Part shown: positions 54,801 through 64,000 of the stretch, in pieces
Numbering within the stretch: the first letter of the stretch is position 1
How the letters are laid out: every line of letters starts with the position of its first letter
Assembly: GCA_032719365.1 (NCBI GenBank)
Contig: CM064872.1
Location: 56,224,891 to 56,288,890 of the forward strand
DNA length: 64,000 bases
Direction of reading: 5' to 3'
From: Prinsepia uniflora
Lineage: Eukaryota > Streptophyta > Magnoliopsida > Rosales > Rosaceae
Notes under the pieces: model-generated
What the model saw: the letters and a program-made list of their open reading frames with translations, nothing else
Told to the model about the DNA's origin: nothing
The model's database searches: none
Translations under genes and position numbers: made by a program

Positions 54801-57800
54801 TTGGTGGATGGGTCATAGCATAGATAGGCAATTTGGTGTAGGGAATATCCGAGGAAAAGGCAGGGCTGAGATCGAGGCTGTAGTTTGTTGGAGGTATATG
54901 GCCTGAGCCATGGATAACAGAGACAGCCAAAAGTCTAGAGTTTGGCATAATTGGGAGTGGCATTGAAAAGAACAGTGTATGGACATTGGCTTTGTAGGAG
55001 AGGAGTGGGGAGGCGATTGATAAGGTAGACGGCCGTCTTGAAGGCATAGGACCAGTAGGTGAGGGGGAGGCGGGCTTGATGAAGGAGTGTGAGACCAGTT
55101 TCAACAATGTGTCTATGACGCCTTTCGGCTGCACCATTGTGCTGAGGAGTGTGGGGAGGGGTGAGAAGATGATTGATGCCATTTTTAGCAAGAAACGGTT
55201 TCAGTTTGATGAATTCACCACCACCGTCAGTGTAAAGAAAGATGATGGGTGAATTAAAGTACTTTTCAACCAAGGTTTTGAAGTCTTTGAAGGTTGGATA
55301 AACATCTGATTTTTTTCAAAGTGGGTACAGCCAGGTATATTTCGTAAAATGGTCAACAAGTATAAGATAGTAGGAAAAACCATCAATGGAGGTGTAGGGG
55401 GCAGGTCCCCACACATCACTATAGATTAAGTCCAGAGGACGAGTGCTATTTAAGGAGGAAATGCCAAAGGGATGGCGATGACTTTTATTGCAAGCACAGG
55501 AATTACATATAGGTTCTGGAAATTTGTAAGAAAAATGATCATGAAACTAACTTAAGACACTTTTGAGGGTTTTGGATTGGGGGTGACCAAGACGACGATA
55601 AACTGTCACGGCCACCATTGCTTGAGGCTTGTGAAGATGAGCAGGCGACCACTCGTACACATCATCCTTACTCGGGCCTTGTAGGAGAACTGCCCCCGTG
55701 CTGAGGTCCTTCACATGAAAATAACCAGGAAACAGTTCAATAGAGGTATTATTCTGCTTATTAAACTGGGAAATGGAAATTAAGTTGCGGGTCATGGATG
55801 GAGCACATAGGACATTTTTAAGTTAGAGGGAAAGGGGGGGGGGGGGGGGGTGGGGAAGGAGGAGCCCGTATGAGTAATAAGGAGGACATTACCGTTGCCA
55901 ATGATGATCTCATCAAGTCCGTTGTAGCTGGTAGCATCAAAGAGGTGGTGGGAGCTGGTTGCTACATGATGGGAGGCTCACGAATCAAGAAGCCAGTTGG
56001 AGGAGGAGGCCTGAGTGGTTGGATTGACCACCGGAGGTGGCGGGGCAGACTGCTGAAGGTGAGGGCAGCGCTTAGCACTGTGGCCTTGAGTGCCACACCA
56101 TTGACAACAGCCACGGTATCCAGTGGGCTGGGAGGATGAGCGACGAGAACTGTCATTGGACTGCTGGTGGAGCCAGTTTCCAGGGAAACGGTGGTTGTCC
56201 ATGGGCTGAAAGTGGGACTGCTGGCCAGAGGCCCCTAGTGTTGCGGTTGAAGGGGTAATCGCGAAAGGATTGAGTTGGGTGGGCTATTATTGGAGGGGTG
56301 AGTGCTGCGTGGGCTGCACGTTTGGAAGCAGCCTCATGCTGAAGAAGCATATCATGAAGGTTTTCAAAGGGGACAGTGGTGTCCCTGGACTGCACAGCTG
56401 CTGCAATTTCCCTGAATTCAGGTCCAACTCCATTAAGAACATGGAGAAGAAGGTCATCATCAGACAGTGGTCTGTCCATGGCAGCCAGCTCATCTGCAAG
56501 AACCCGAATTTCCTGCGGGTATTCAGAAACTGGGCGGGAATCTTGCCTCAGAAGGGTCAGCCGTTCCTTGAGGCCAAGGACACAGGCTCTGGCTTTGCTG
56601 GCATAGAGGTGAGTGAGCCGTGCCCAGGCAGTGGCCGAAGTTGGTGCAGCTGCAATGAGTTGGATCACTCGAGGGGAGACTGAGGCCAGAATGGCATGGA
56701 GCAGGAGTTGATCTTGACGGACCCAAGAATCATGAAAGGCTGTTTCTGTGGTGGGTGGGCAGGGCCGAGAGCCATCAACATAGCCCATGAGATCATACCC
56801 TCGAAGCAGGACATTTAATTGAGCTCGCCACGAAAAGAAGGTGGTGGCAGTAAGCTTGACAGGAAGTTGGGATGTAGTGTTGATGGTGACGAGGGTGGGA
56901 AGATTAGGGTTTGGGTCACCGGCGGTTGGTGGGAGGGTGGGATTGACAGGGGCGGCAGTGGTTTGAGCTTCACCAACGGTGGGTTGGGCGACCATGGATT
57001 AGGGTTTTTTTTTCTAGGGTTTGCTCGGTGGAGCTTTTAGAGCTCTGATACCGTATGAAGGTGTAGAATTCTGTATTTTGTATATCATTTATGACAGTCG
57101 AATGGCGGTGTATATAGAGGATTAGATGGAGATAAGTACAAACAGTTATCTCATTGTTCTTATCCTATTGTGACGGGAGTTAGTAACTGACTAACTGCCT
57201 GGAACTGTCACTAACCTATGCTAACCTAGGATTACATGGGTCAACCTATGCTAACTTAGGATTACACGGGTCAAGTGTTACATATTTCTACATCCCCCCG
57301 CAAAAAGGCACCCGCTGGGTGACAAGTTTGGAAGTCAATAAGCAGTGACGGGCAGCCGGGAGACCCTTGGTGAAGAGATCCGCAAGTTGTTGATGAGAGG
57401 GAACAAAGTGAACCCGGTGGGTGCCAGCAGTAACCCTCTCTCAGAGAAAGTGGTAATCAAGGGCGATGTGTTTTGTCCGTGCATGGAACACCGGATTAGA
57501 GGTCATGTAGGCGGTACTCAAATTATCGCAGTGAAGATGCACTGGCCACTGATGCAGCAGGTTGAGTTCACGCAGAAGGCTGGCAATCCAAATGGTATCG
57601 GCACAAGTGTAGGCGAGTGCACGATATTCTGCTTCAGTGCCGGAGCGAGAAACAGTGTTCTGTTTGTTGGCACACCAGGAGATGAGATTCGGACCAAGGA
57701 AAATACAAAAGCCAGTGATTGATCATCGAGTGTCATGACATCCTGCCCAGTTAGCGTCCGAGAAGGCATGAAGTTGAGGAGGAGAGGCTGAACGCTGAAG

Positions 57801-60800
57801 ATGAAGTCCAGTGCCAAGTGTGCCTTTAAGGTAACGGAGGATACGTTTGATAGCTTGGAGATGTATGGCTGTTGGAGAGCTCATAAACTGGGCAACCTGT
57901 TGGACTGCAAAAGAGATATCTGGGCGTGTATGTGTTAAGTAAAGTAAGCTACCAACAAGCTGGCGGTAGACAGAGGCATCAGGAAGAGAAGTGCCAACAT
58001 GAGCAGAAAGAACATGCTTGGGAGCAACAGGAGTAGGTGATGGTTTGCAATCCGCAAGGCCACTGCGCTGCAAGAGATCAAGAGTGTACTTGTTCTGTGT
58101 GAGATGCAATCCAGTAGGTGTCGGGGTTGCTTCAATGCCCAAGAAGTAGTGGAGAAGGCCCAAATCTTTGATGGTAAATGCATGAGATAAGGAGGTTTGA
58201 AAGGAGGACAGATCATGGGAGGAGTTTCCTGTTAAGATAATATCATCCACATAGAGAAGGAGAAACATAATGCACTGAGATTTATGATAAATAAACAGTG
58301 AGGGATCTGCCCGACTCTGCATGAAGCCATAGTGGAGCAGGAAGGACTTGAAACGATCAAACCATGCCCGGGGAGCTTGCTTGAGACCATATAGTGCTTT
58401 GTGAAGGCAGCAGACATGAGCAGGGTGCTTGGGATCAACAAAGCTAGGGGGCTGGACCATATATACCTCCTCGGTGAGAGTACCATGCAAGAATGCATTA
58501 GTCACATCCAGTTGACGGAGGGACCAGCCAAGTGAGACAGCAAGAGCAAGGACCACACAGATGGTTGTGAGTTTAACAACATGGCTGAATGTTTCGTGGT
58601 AATCAAGCCCCTCTTGCTGGTGAAATCCTTTGGCAACAAGACGTGCCTTGTAGCGCTCATTTGGAAATGCCATCTTTGCTACGAGAAATCATAGGGTGAA
58701 TATTTTGTGGTGGGGAAGGTGGGAAGGAAGTGGAGAGGTTGCTGGTGGTCGCAGAAGAATGTGTGGAGGGAGATACAGTAGAAGTAGGAGGAGGGGGCAA
58801 GGCTGCCACAGTGGGAGATGAAGAGGGAGAGGAGCATGGGCGATTAGGGGGTGATGGTGTGGTGGGGAGGCCAGGTACAGGGATGGAAATCAGTGGGGTG
58901 AATGTGAAGTCTGTGGGCGGAGTGGTGGGTTTCTGAGGGTAAGGGAAGTCAAGTTCATTGAACAGAACATGACGACTGATGTAAACCCGACCGGTGTCAA
59001 TATGAAGGCCGCGATAACCGGCGTGATGAGGGCTGTACCCTTGAAAGATACAAGGGAGACTGCGAGGTTGAAGCTTGTGTTTGGAGTAGTTATCGAGATA
59101 AGGATAGCAAAAGCAACCAAACGGTTTTAAGATGTGGTATGGAGGTGTTTTGCCATGAAGTTTGGTGTATGGAGAAGTCCATTGTAAGGTAGGTGTGGGA
59201 AGAAGATTAATGAGGAAAACAACAGTGGTGACAGCATCTGCCCAATAAGAGAAGGGTAGACCTGCAGTTAACAAGAGTGTTCTACCCATTTCAGAAATAT
59301 GGCGGTGATTTCGTTCAGCCAACCCATTTTGTTATGGTGTATGAGGGCAAGAGAAACGTTGGTGAATACCACACACTGAAATTGTTTAATGTTGGTTGAA
59401 TATTGGGTTTGAACGTAGGCAAAAAATTTGGTGAAGTGTTGAAAGACGTCGAATTTTAGGCGAAGGGGAAAGATCCAGCTATAACGAGTATAGTCATCAG
59501 TAAAAAGAACATAGTATTTAAAACCAGAGACAAAGAGGACAGGAGACATCTATACATCGGAATGAATTAAATCAAATGGATTTATTGATTTGTGTACAAC
59601 AGAAGAGAAAGACAACCTAGTAGATTTACTTAAGGCACAATGATTACAAAAGGGTGCAGAATTTAAAGATAGAGGAGGGCATAGGTTGGTCTGGGCTGCA
59701 ATCATGCGGAGGACTTGTTGAGATGGATGGTCGAGACGCTGATGCCCGAGATTGGGGACTGCAGTAGTGAGGAAGGCTTGTGGTGGGACTGAATGTTGCG
59801 GAGTGATTGGGTAAAGACCGTCCTTACAGGGGCCCTGAAACAGTATAGCATTTGTAAGCAAGTCATGAATAGTGAAGTGAGTAGGGAAGAAGGTAAGTTT
59901 GACTTTGTGATCATTGGTGAATTGAGAGACAGATAAGAGGTTTTTCTGGATGGTGGGAACATGAAGTACGTTGGAGAGTTTAAACAGAAGAGGACCTAAG
60001 GTGAAAGAGACTTTACCGGTTTGATGGATGGGAAGTGTAGTACCGTTACCAACCATAACCTGTTCGGGAGAAGAGGTGGTAGGCTGCTGTGGAGAAGGAG
60101 GGTGCATCGTGACATGATGAGTAGCCTCGGTGTCAGGATACCAGTTTGGATCAGAGACATTGGCAAGATGGAGACCAGCAAAGGCATTGGACAGGTTGTT
60201 GTCTTGTGATTGAGACAGTTGGGGACATTGAGCAGCAACATGTCCAAAACGGTTGCAGGACCAGCACTGAGGACCTGAAGGCCGAGATGAGGGCGGCGGA
60301 AAAGAACCCAGCACACCAAGAGAGGAGTTGGGTGATGAGAACCTGGTGTAACCTCTGCGGTAAGAGGGACGCAGTCCACGGCCAGGTCTAGAGCCACGCG
60401 GGAAGCCTGATCTGCCACGGGGTGAGTGGGTGGAGGGATAGCCATGAGTGGCAGGGCTGGTATAGAGGGTAGTTGGTGGATTTTGGCCAGTAGGTGGAAA
60501 GGCAGTGGCGGTATAGAATGCAGTGGGTGGATTGGGACCAGCAGGTTGAAAAGTGGATGCTTGTTGGGCTTCAAAGGAAAGAAGGAGGGCCCGGAGATCT
60601 GAGAAGGGAGGAAGAGGTGGAAAATTTAACATGGCAGTGACAAGCATGCTATATTCTTGTCCAAGTCCACGGAGAACAGCAGTCACTAAGTCGTTGGAGG
60701 AGAAGGGTTCATTAATGGCAGCCAGGGAGTCTGCAAGGGCCTTAGCATGAGTGAGATATTCAGAGATGGATTTGGCACCTTTGGTGAGAGACATGAGTTG

Positions 60801-62252
60801 GAAACGAAGATGAGTGGCATTAGCAAGGGACAGTTGGGACAAATTCTGGCGGAGACAGTCCCAGATTTCACGAGAGGTGTGGAGGCCAACCACTTGAGAT
60901 AGGATAGGTTCAGTCAACGTTGCTCTAAGCATGCTGATGAGAGTTTGGTCTATCTGAAACCATTGTTGATAGGCAGGATTAGGAAGTGGGACAGGGGGAG
61001 AAGTGAGAGCAGAGGCAGAGGAGTCGGATTGGGGAGAAGATTCTATCGAATTGGAGATGTTGAGGGTTTGAGGAGGAGGTGGGTGTGTGCCATCAATAAA
61101 ACGCCAATAATTATGGCCAATAAGAAACGGTTTGATCTGACTTTCCCAGAGTAGGTAATTAGTTTCAGTGAGTTTGATGGAAACTAGAGTGGAGAGATGG
61201 AAGGGATGGAGCAAGAGTCACTGGCCATGATGAGAGAAGAACATAGAGGATCGGGTGATGTTGGTCAGACAGAGGCTCTGATACCATGTAGAATTCTGTA
61301 TTTTGTATATCATTTATGACAGCCGAATGGCTGTATATATAGAGGATTGGATGGAGATAAATACAAACAGTTATCTCCTTGTTCTTATCCTATTGTGACT
61401 GGAGTTAGTAACTGACTAACTGCCTGGAACTGTCACTAACCTATGCTAACCTAGGATTACACGGGTCAACCTATGCTAACTTCGGATTACACGGGTCAAC
61501 CTATGCTAACTTAGGATTACACGGGTCAAGTGTTACATATTTCTACAGAAGGTATAGAAGCTTTTGTTCTATTGAATTAATTAAGATATACAACAGTAGT
61601 GTGTTTTATACAGACCTAGACTAGACCTAACTAGGAAAGAAATAAAGACTATCTAGAGAGGAAGTTTATACATCAGGAAGGAATCAGTATTGATTCCTGT
61701 TATCTAATCCCAGCAGAACGGGGAGATTGGATAATCAATCTCCTGTGATCTGGTGGACCTGTGGAGCATCCTTAATACGGTCAAGTTTCTTTTGGATACC
61801 CTTGACACTATGAGCTATCCAGAAACGACTTTATCACGTTTGGAATATAAAGTTAACTTGTTTATAGTGTAGAATTTCCTGATATCATATGACGGATTTG
61901 AGTGAGGAGAAAATTTGTATATTTGCAAATCACATTCCATGTAAACTATCTTCCTTCTGGAGAGCTATTTTGAAGGTTTTACTTGCGGATGCATTATAAT
62001 AGTTGACTGTCTATGCTTCACTCTTTTCTAAGTTCTCATGATAATTCTCAAGTAAATGCTTAGATTATCTGTTTCACATGTGCACATCTTCGGGTGTTCC
62101 ATCATTGATTTTTAATTCCCTGAATATCTTGTGAGCCCTTGCAATAACTCTGATTCCCTTGCACTTGAAGCCTGGCTGCTCAAGTGAACTTTCTGGCGTA
62201 GAAACAACAGAGGCCCAAATTATTCAAATTAAGGTGCGTCTTGGATTCTATT

Positions 62253-62308
<56 letters not shown>

Positions 62309-63154
62309 TTGTATTTTCTTATTTTTTTCAGAAAATATGGTGTAAATCATCATGATGCCTTTGATTCCATTTTCTTGATTAATAAGAACAAACCAGAAGC
62401 TTTTAGAATATTATAGAAAGTTACAATGTTTTCTGAAGTCCCTCGTTTTATTTAGTTTTAAACATGGTAATTAGTTTCTGAATATAGTGAAAAGGATTAC
62501 TATTAAGTTTTCAGTGGTAGATTGATGTTCAAAATGTATAGTGAGTTTTCTTTGTTTACTTCTAGAAAATCCAGAAATACTTATTTGTAAATTCTTGTTG
62601 AGCTTTGGTAGTCTGCTTTTCTATCCTGGATTGGGTTTTTCTCATTACAACAACATGATTTAGTTTCTTATCTTGGGTTAACTGTCATGTAAAAAATACT
62701 GACATTTTTTTTTTCATTTAGATAACTAGTGCAGGCCTGTGGTCGCAGAATGACTCCGAGTTCACGAATGTGATAGATGATGTCCCAGAGACAAAATTTG
62801 TAACGTATAAAATTAGAATTTGTTAATGTAGATGGAGATGGATTGACATTTTGCTGCAATTTTTTGTTGAATTGGATTGGTTCTCGTGATAGGATGGGTA
62901 AATCGGCACTGAAGACTGATGCTGAGGTTCTGGATGATCAGGCAGATAGCTCTACTAATATCCTAAACACTATGCCAACAGTTGATGATGCAGTTAACAA
63001 AAATGAAAAAAAGGAGCCACGCAGTAACCTTCATTTATCCATGAAAGAGAAATTTAAAGCTGCACTTCTTTATTTTTTTAAACTGTGGCAATTGCGCCCC
63101 CGTCTCTTGTCAGTCTTCCGGAAACATGGAGCACATCTCATCGGAAGTTTGTGG
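51854..63154 (+). CDS. Membralin-like ER membrane protein, 5' part (exons 1-4); runs past window
   Basis: Exon 1 (51854-52006) encodes MDPEQTFIRVQERFSQILTP and a membrane segment (about residues 27-47). Exon 2 (62171-62233) reads PGCSSELSGVETTEAQ, exon 3 (62722-62799) ITSAGLWSQNDSEFTNV. Exon 4 covers the LNWIGSRDRMGK region to a GTGAGT donor at 63155; these fit plant membralin as I recall it. Membralin is a multi-pass ER protein; in animals it works with HRD1-type ligases in ER-associated degradation. Intron 1 is about 10.2 kb and contains nested copia elements. A problem: the expected continuation VNVDGDGLTF is readable from 62822, but 22 extra bases (62800-62821) separate it from exon 3 and shift the frame; no acceptor restores it. 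Later exons are beyond the window or not recognisable in 63155-64000. Confidence 0.85.
52707..56995 (-). pseudogene. Decayed copia gag-pol of element 2
   Basis: Gag starts at 56995 (MVAQPTVGEAQTT) and runs 280 codons with the RAQLNVLLRGYDLMGYVDGS and RVLADELAAMDRPLSDDDLL regions. A CCHC knuckle CCQWCGTQGHSAKRC follows in another frame (about 56100). Integrase pieces (YTDGGGEFIKLKPF, HNGAAERRHRHIVETGL) lie at 54935-55273. Reverse transcriptase is split between 53677-54039 (SGWPIRQLDVNNAFLHD) and 53064-53753 (FFLVYVDDLIVTGN, then RPDVSFAINKL). RNase H ends in HFVRDHVTHGQLQVSHIST (52664-53035). At least five frame breaks make it inactive. A 20-base G run lies at about 55837-55857. Confidence 0.88.
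57723..59322 (-). pseudogene. Copia element 3 integrase end, reverse transcriptase and RNase H, frameshifted
   Basis: One piece (58657-59322) holds the integrase catalytic end MAERNHRHISEMGRTLLL and the linker. The next (57723-58673) has YKARLVAKGFHQQEGLDY, LGWSLRQLDVTNAFLHG, LLYVDDIILTG (reverse transcriptase active site) and RNase H up to FSDANWAGC, where it stops in frame near 57723. The two pieces and the upstream frame are all in different phases, so at least two frameshifts exist. RNase H continues in another frame to about 57518. Confidence 0.88.
59268..61214 (-). pseudogene. Copia element 3 Gag-protease-integrase frame with one internal stop
   Basis: The frame starts at 61214 (MLHPFHLSTLVSIKLTETNY) and is open for 554 codons: Gag with the LLWESQIKPFLIG region, a CCHC knuckle CWSCNRFGHVAAQC, a protease with YPDTEATHHV, and the integrase finger (HQRLDHPS...CNHCALSK). 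The family's DTGA protease motif has become DTEA, a change expected to inactivate it. After HSDV a TAG (59552-59550) stands where the family has tryptophan; the same frame goes on with MSPVLFVSG and YYVLFTDDYTRYSWIF to about 59330, where it shifts. Confidence 0.9.
62255..62308. repeat. TTA microsatellite in membralin intron 2
   Basis: About 18 uninterrupted ATT units 20 bp after the donor site of exon 2. Long enough to be polymorphic. Confidence 0.95.
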
Positions 63155-64000
63155 GTGAGTAGAGTGAGGGAAATGAAATTTAATAGCCTGATTATGGACA
63201 TTATAATATCCTTTCTCTTATTTGTTTTTTTGACCCTGTTTTCTTATTACCAAACCCATTGGAATTAGGAGGCCAGCATATTTCATATATGGTTTCTGTA
63301 CTCAGTAGCTATCTTTCTCTCATTCTAATATGATTACTATTCTCAACCCCTAGTGTTAGGGTGCTCTATGTGCATGTAACATGTCAATGCAAATTTCTTT
63401 GACATAGTCGGACATGTATATATCTTCTTCTGTCTCGCTTATCTCCATATTTTAGTTTTTAGGTGTCGCAAAGTAGTTGTACGGTTCTAAATGAAGCGTA
63501 TAAGTATGTACGACAAAACTATTCTTATTGATCTCAAGAAGAGACAATGCAAGGCCAGAAAAGAAAAGAAAAATAATAAAACCCTAAAATTTTATCATAT
63601 AATTCTAGAAGAAGGTGACTCAAATTTTGAAGTCTAAACTCTAAAGCATTAAATGATGGCTCTCTAAGTATGTTGGAATGAAAAAGAGGGACTGAAATAT
63701 GGGACATACAGAGTTAGATTTCTATTTAATCCGAGAAAGACCACAACTGTTTTGCTTCTTTTCTGATCCAGTGACATTCTCATTTTGGAAAATTGGATTC
63801 ATATATCTTCATAAGAAAACCCTGACCTTGGAGGAAGGTTTTTCTTAAGTTCTCTCAAAATTCTTAGGTTTAGTTGATGTGTGGACACTGACTTTTGGCT
63901 CCTGAGTTTTAATTGGAAACCTCTTGAATATGGGTTTTATAACTTCTGGCACCTGGGTTTGATTGGAAACCTTTTTTTTCTGTGTTAATATAACTTGAAG
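63155..64000. other. Membralin intron 4 or beyond, no exon recognised
   Basis: After the GTGAGT donor at 63155 the sequence is T-rich and shows no stretch resembling the next membralin exon, so the intron is at least 846 bp or the next exon is too short to see. Confidence 0.6.

Larger units (their letters stand above)
57062..61547 (-). mobile_element. Copia element 3, nested in the 5' LTR of element 2
   Basis: LTRs at 57062-57292 (231 bp) and 61287-61547 (261 bp), both TGTAGAATTC...ATTTCTACA. GAAGG is duplicated at 57057-57061 and 61548-61552. Primer-binding site TGGTATCAGAGC (minus strand) at 61286-61275. The 30-bp length difference is one extra unit of a CCTATGCTAACTTAGGATTA-type repeat: two units in the left LTR, three in the right. 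It is a different copia family from elements 1 and 2, and the youngest of the three by nesting. Confidence 0.93.
52473..61777 (-). mobile_element. Copia element 2, antisense in membralin intron 1, split by element 3
   Basis: Left LTR 52473-52706 (234 bp). The right LTR is split into 57054-57061 and 61553-61777 by element 3. CGGTC is duplicated at 52468-52472 and 61778-61782. Primer-binding site GGTATCAGAGC (minus strand) at 57053-57042 shows that the right LTR is the 5' LTR. As in element 1 the LTR, read on the minus strand, begins TATTAAGG and ends CCTTCATA. Without element 3 it measures about 4.8 kb. The LTRs of elements 1 and 2 share ends and size and the proteins are alike, so they are sister families. 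Confidence 0.9.

Overview
This window is nuclear DNA of a flowering plant, most likely a eudicot. It holds two intron-rich housekeeping genes beside about 35 kb of nested LTR retrotransposons. GT-AG introns, plant-type Ty3/gypsy and Ty1/copia elements, a hAT-type MITE and a piece of chloroplast DNA all point this way. I cannot name the species.

Left part (1-35633): almost entirely Ty3/gypsy material of the Tekay/Del chromovirus type, with very long LTRs (2.4-3 kb), in several related subfamilies called A to G here. Positions 1-2905 are an A-type LTR with the start of its internal region, cut off and joined to a minus-strand LTR fragment (G, 2906-4280). A TRIM-like LTR (about 5341-5682), another minus-strand LTR (E, 5683 to about 8290) and a chloroplast psaB-rps14 fragment (about 8291-8706) follow. 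From 9686 to 35633 one nest can be resolved through target site duplications (TSDs). Outer element B (TSD TAAAC at 9681-9685 and 35634-35638) contains a minus-strand solo LTR F (TSD GTGCG), itself split by two LTRs joined tail to tail (C, 14694-19992). B also contains a plus-strand solo LTR D (20896-23880, TSD CTTTG) and, inside B's own 3' LTR, a complete young element A (24844-35426, TSD TTTGA). Element A has one uninterrupted 1481-residue Gag-Pol frame (27961-32406) and two nearly identical 2985/2986-bp LTRs; it is the only element here that looks potentially autonomous.

Right part (35639-64000): a hAT-type MITE (36320-36852) lies before a complete importin-4 (importin beta family) gene. 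Its 20 exons (37204-49391) encode 1048 residues; intron 11 carries an antisense copia element (42155-46880). After an intergenic stretch comes the 5' part of a membralin gene (from 51854, running out of the window). Its first intron is swollen to about 10.2 kb by an antisense copia element (52473-61777) whose 5' LTR was hit by a second copia element (57062-61547). The exons I can trace in both genes remain spliceable around the insertions, but the membralin reading frame has a 22-nt discrepancy after exon 3.

The least expected structure is inside the gypsy LTRs. The A LTR has six perfect TGACGTCA octamers spaced 11-12 bp apart, then a downstream chain of about eight short perfect hairpins in roughly 190 bp. 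The other LTR subfamilies carry different hairpin or short-repeat arrays at the equivalent place. No RNA genes, CRISPR arrays or bacterial features were seen.
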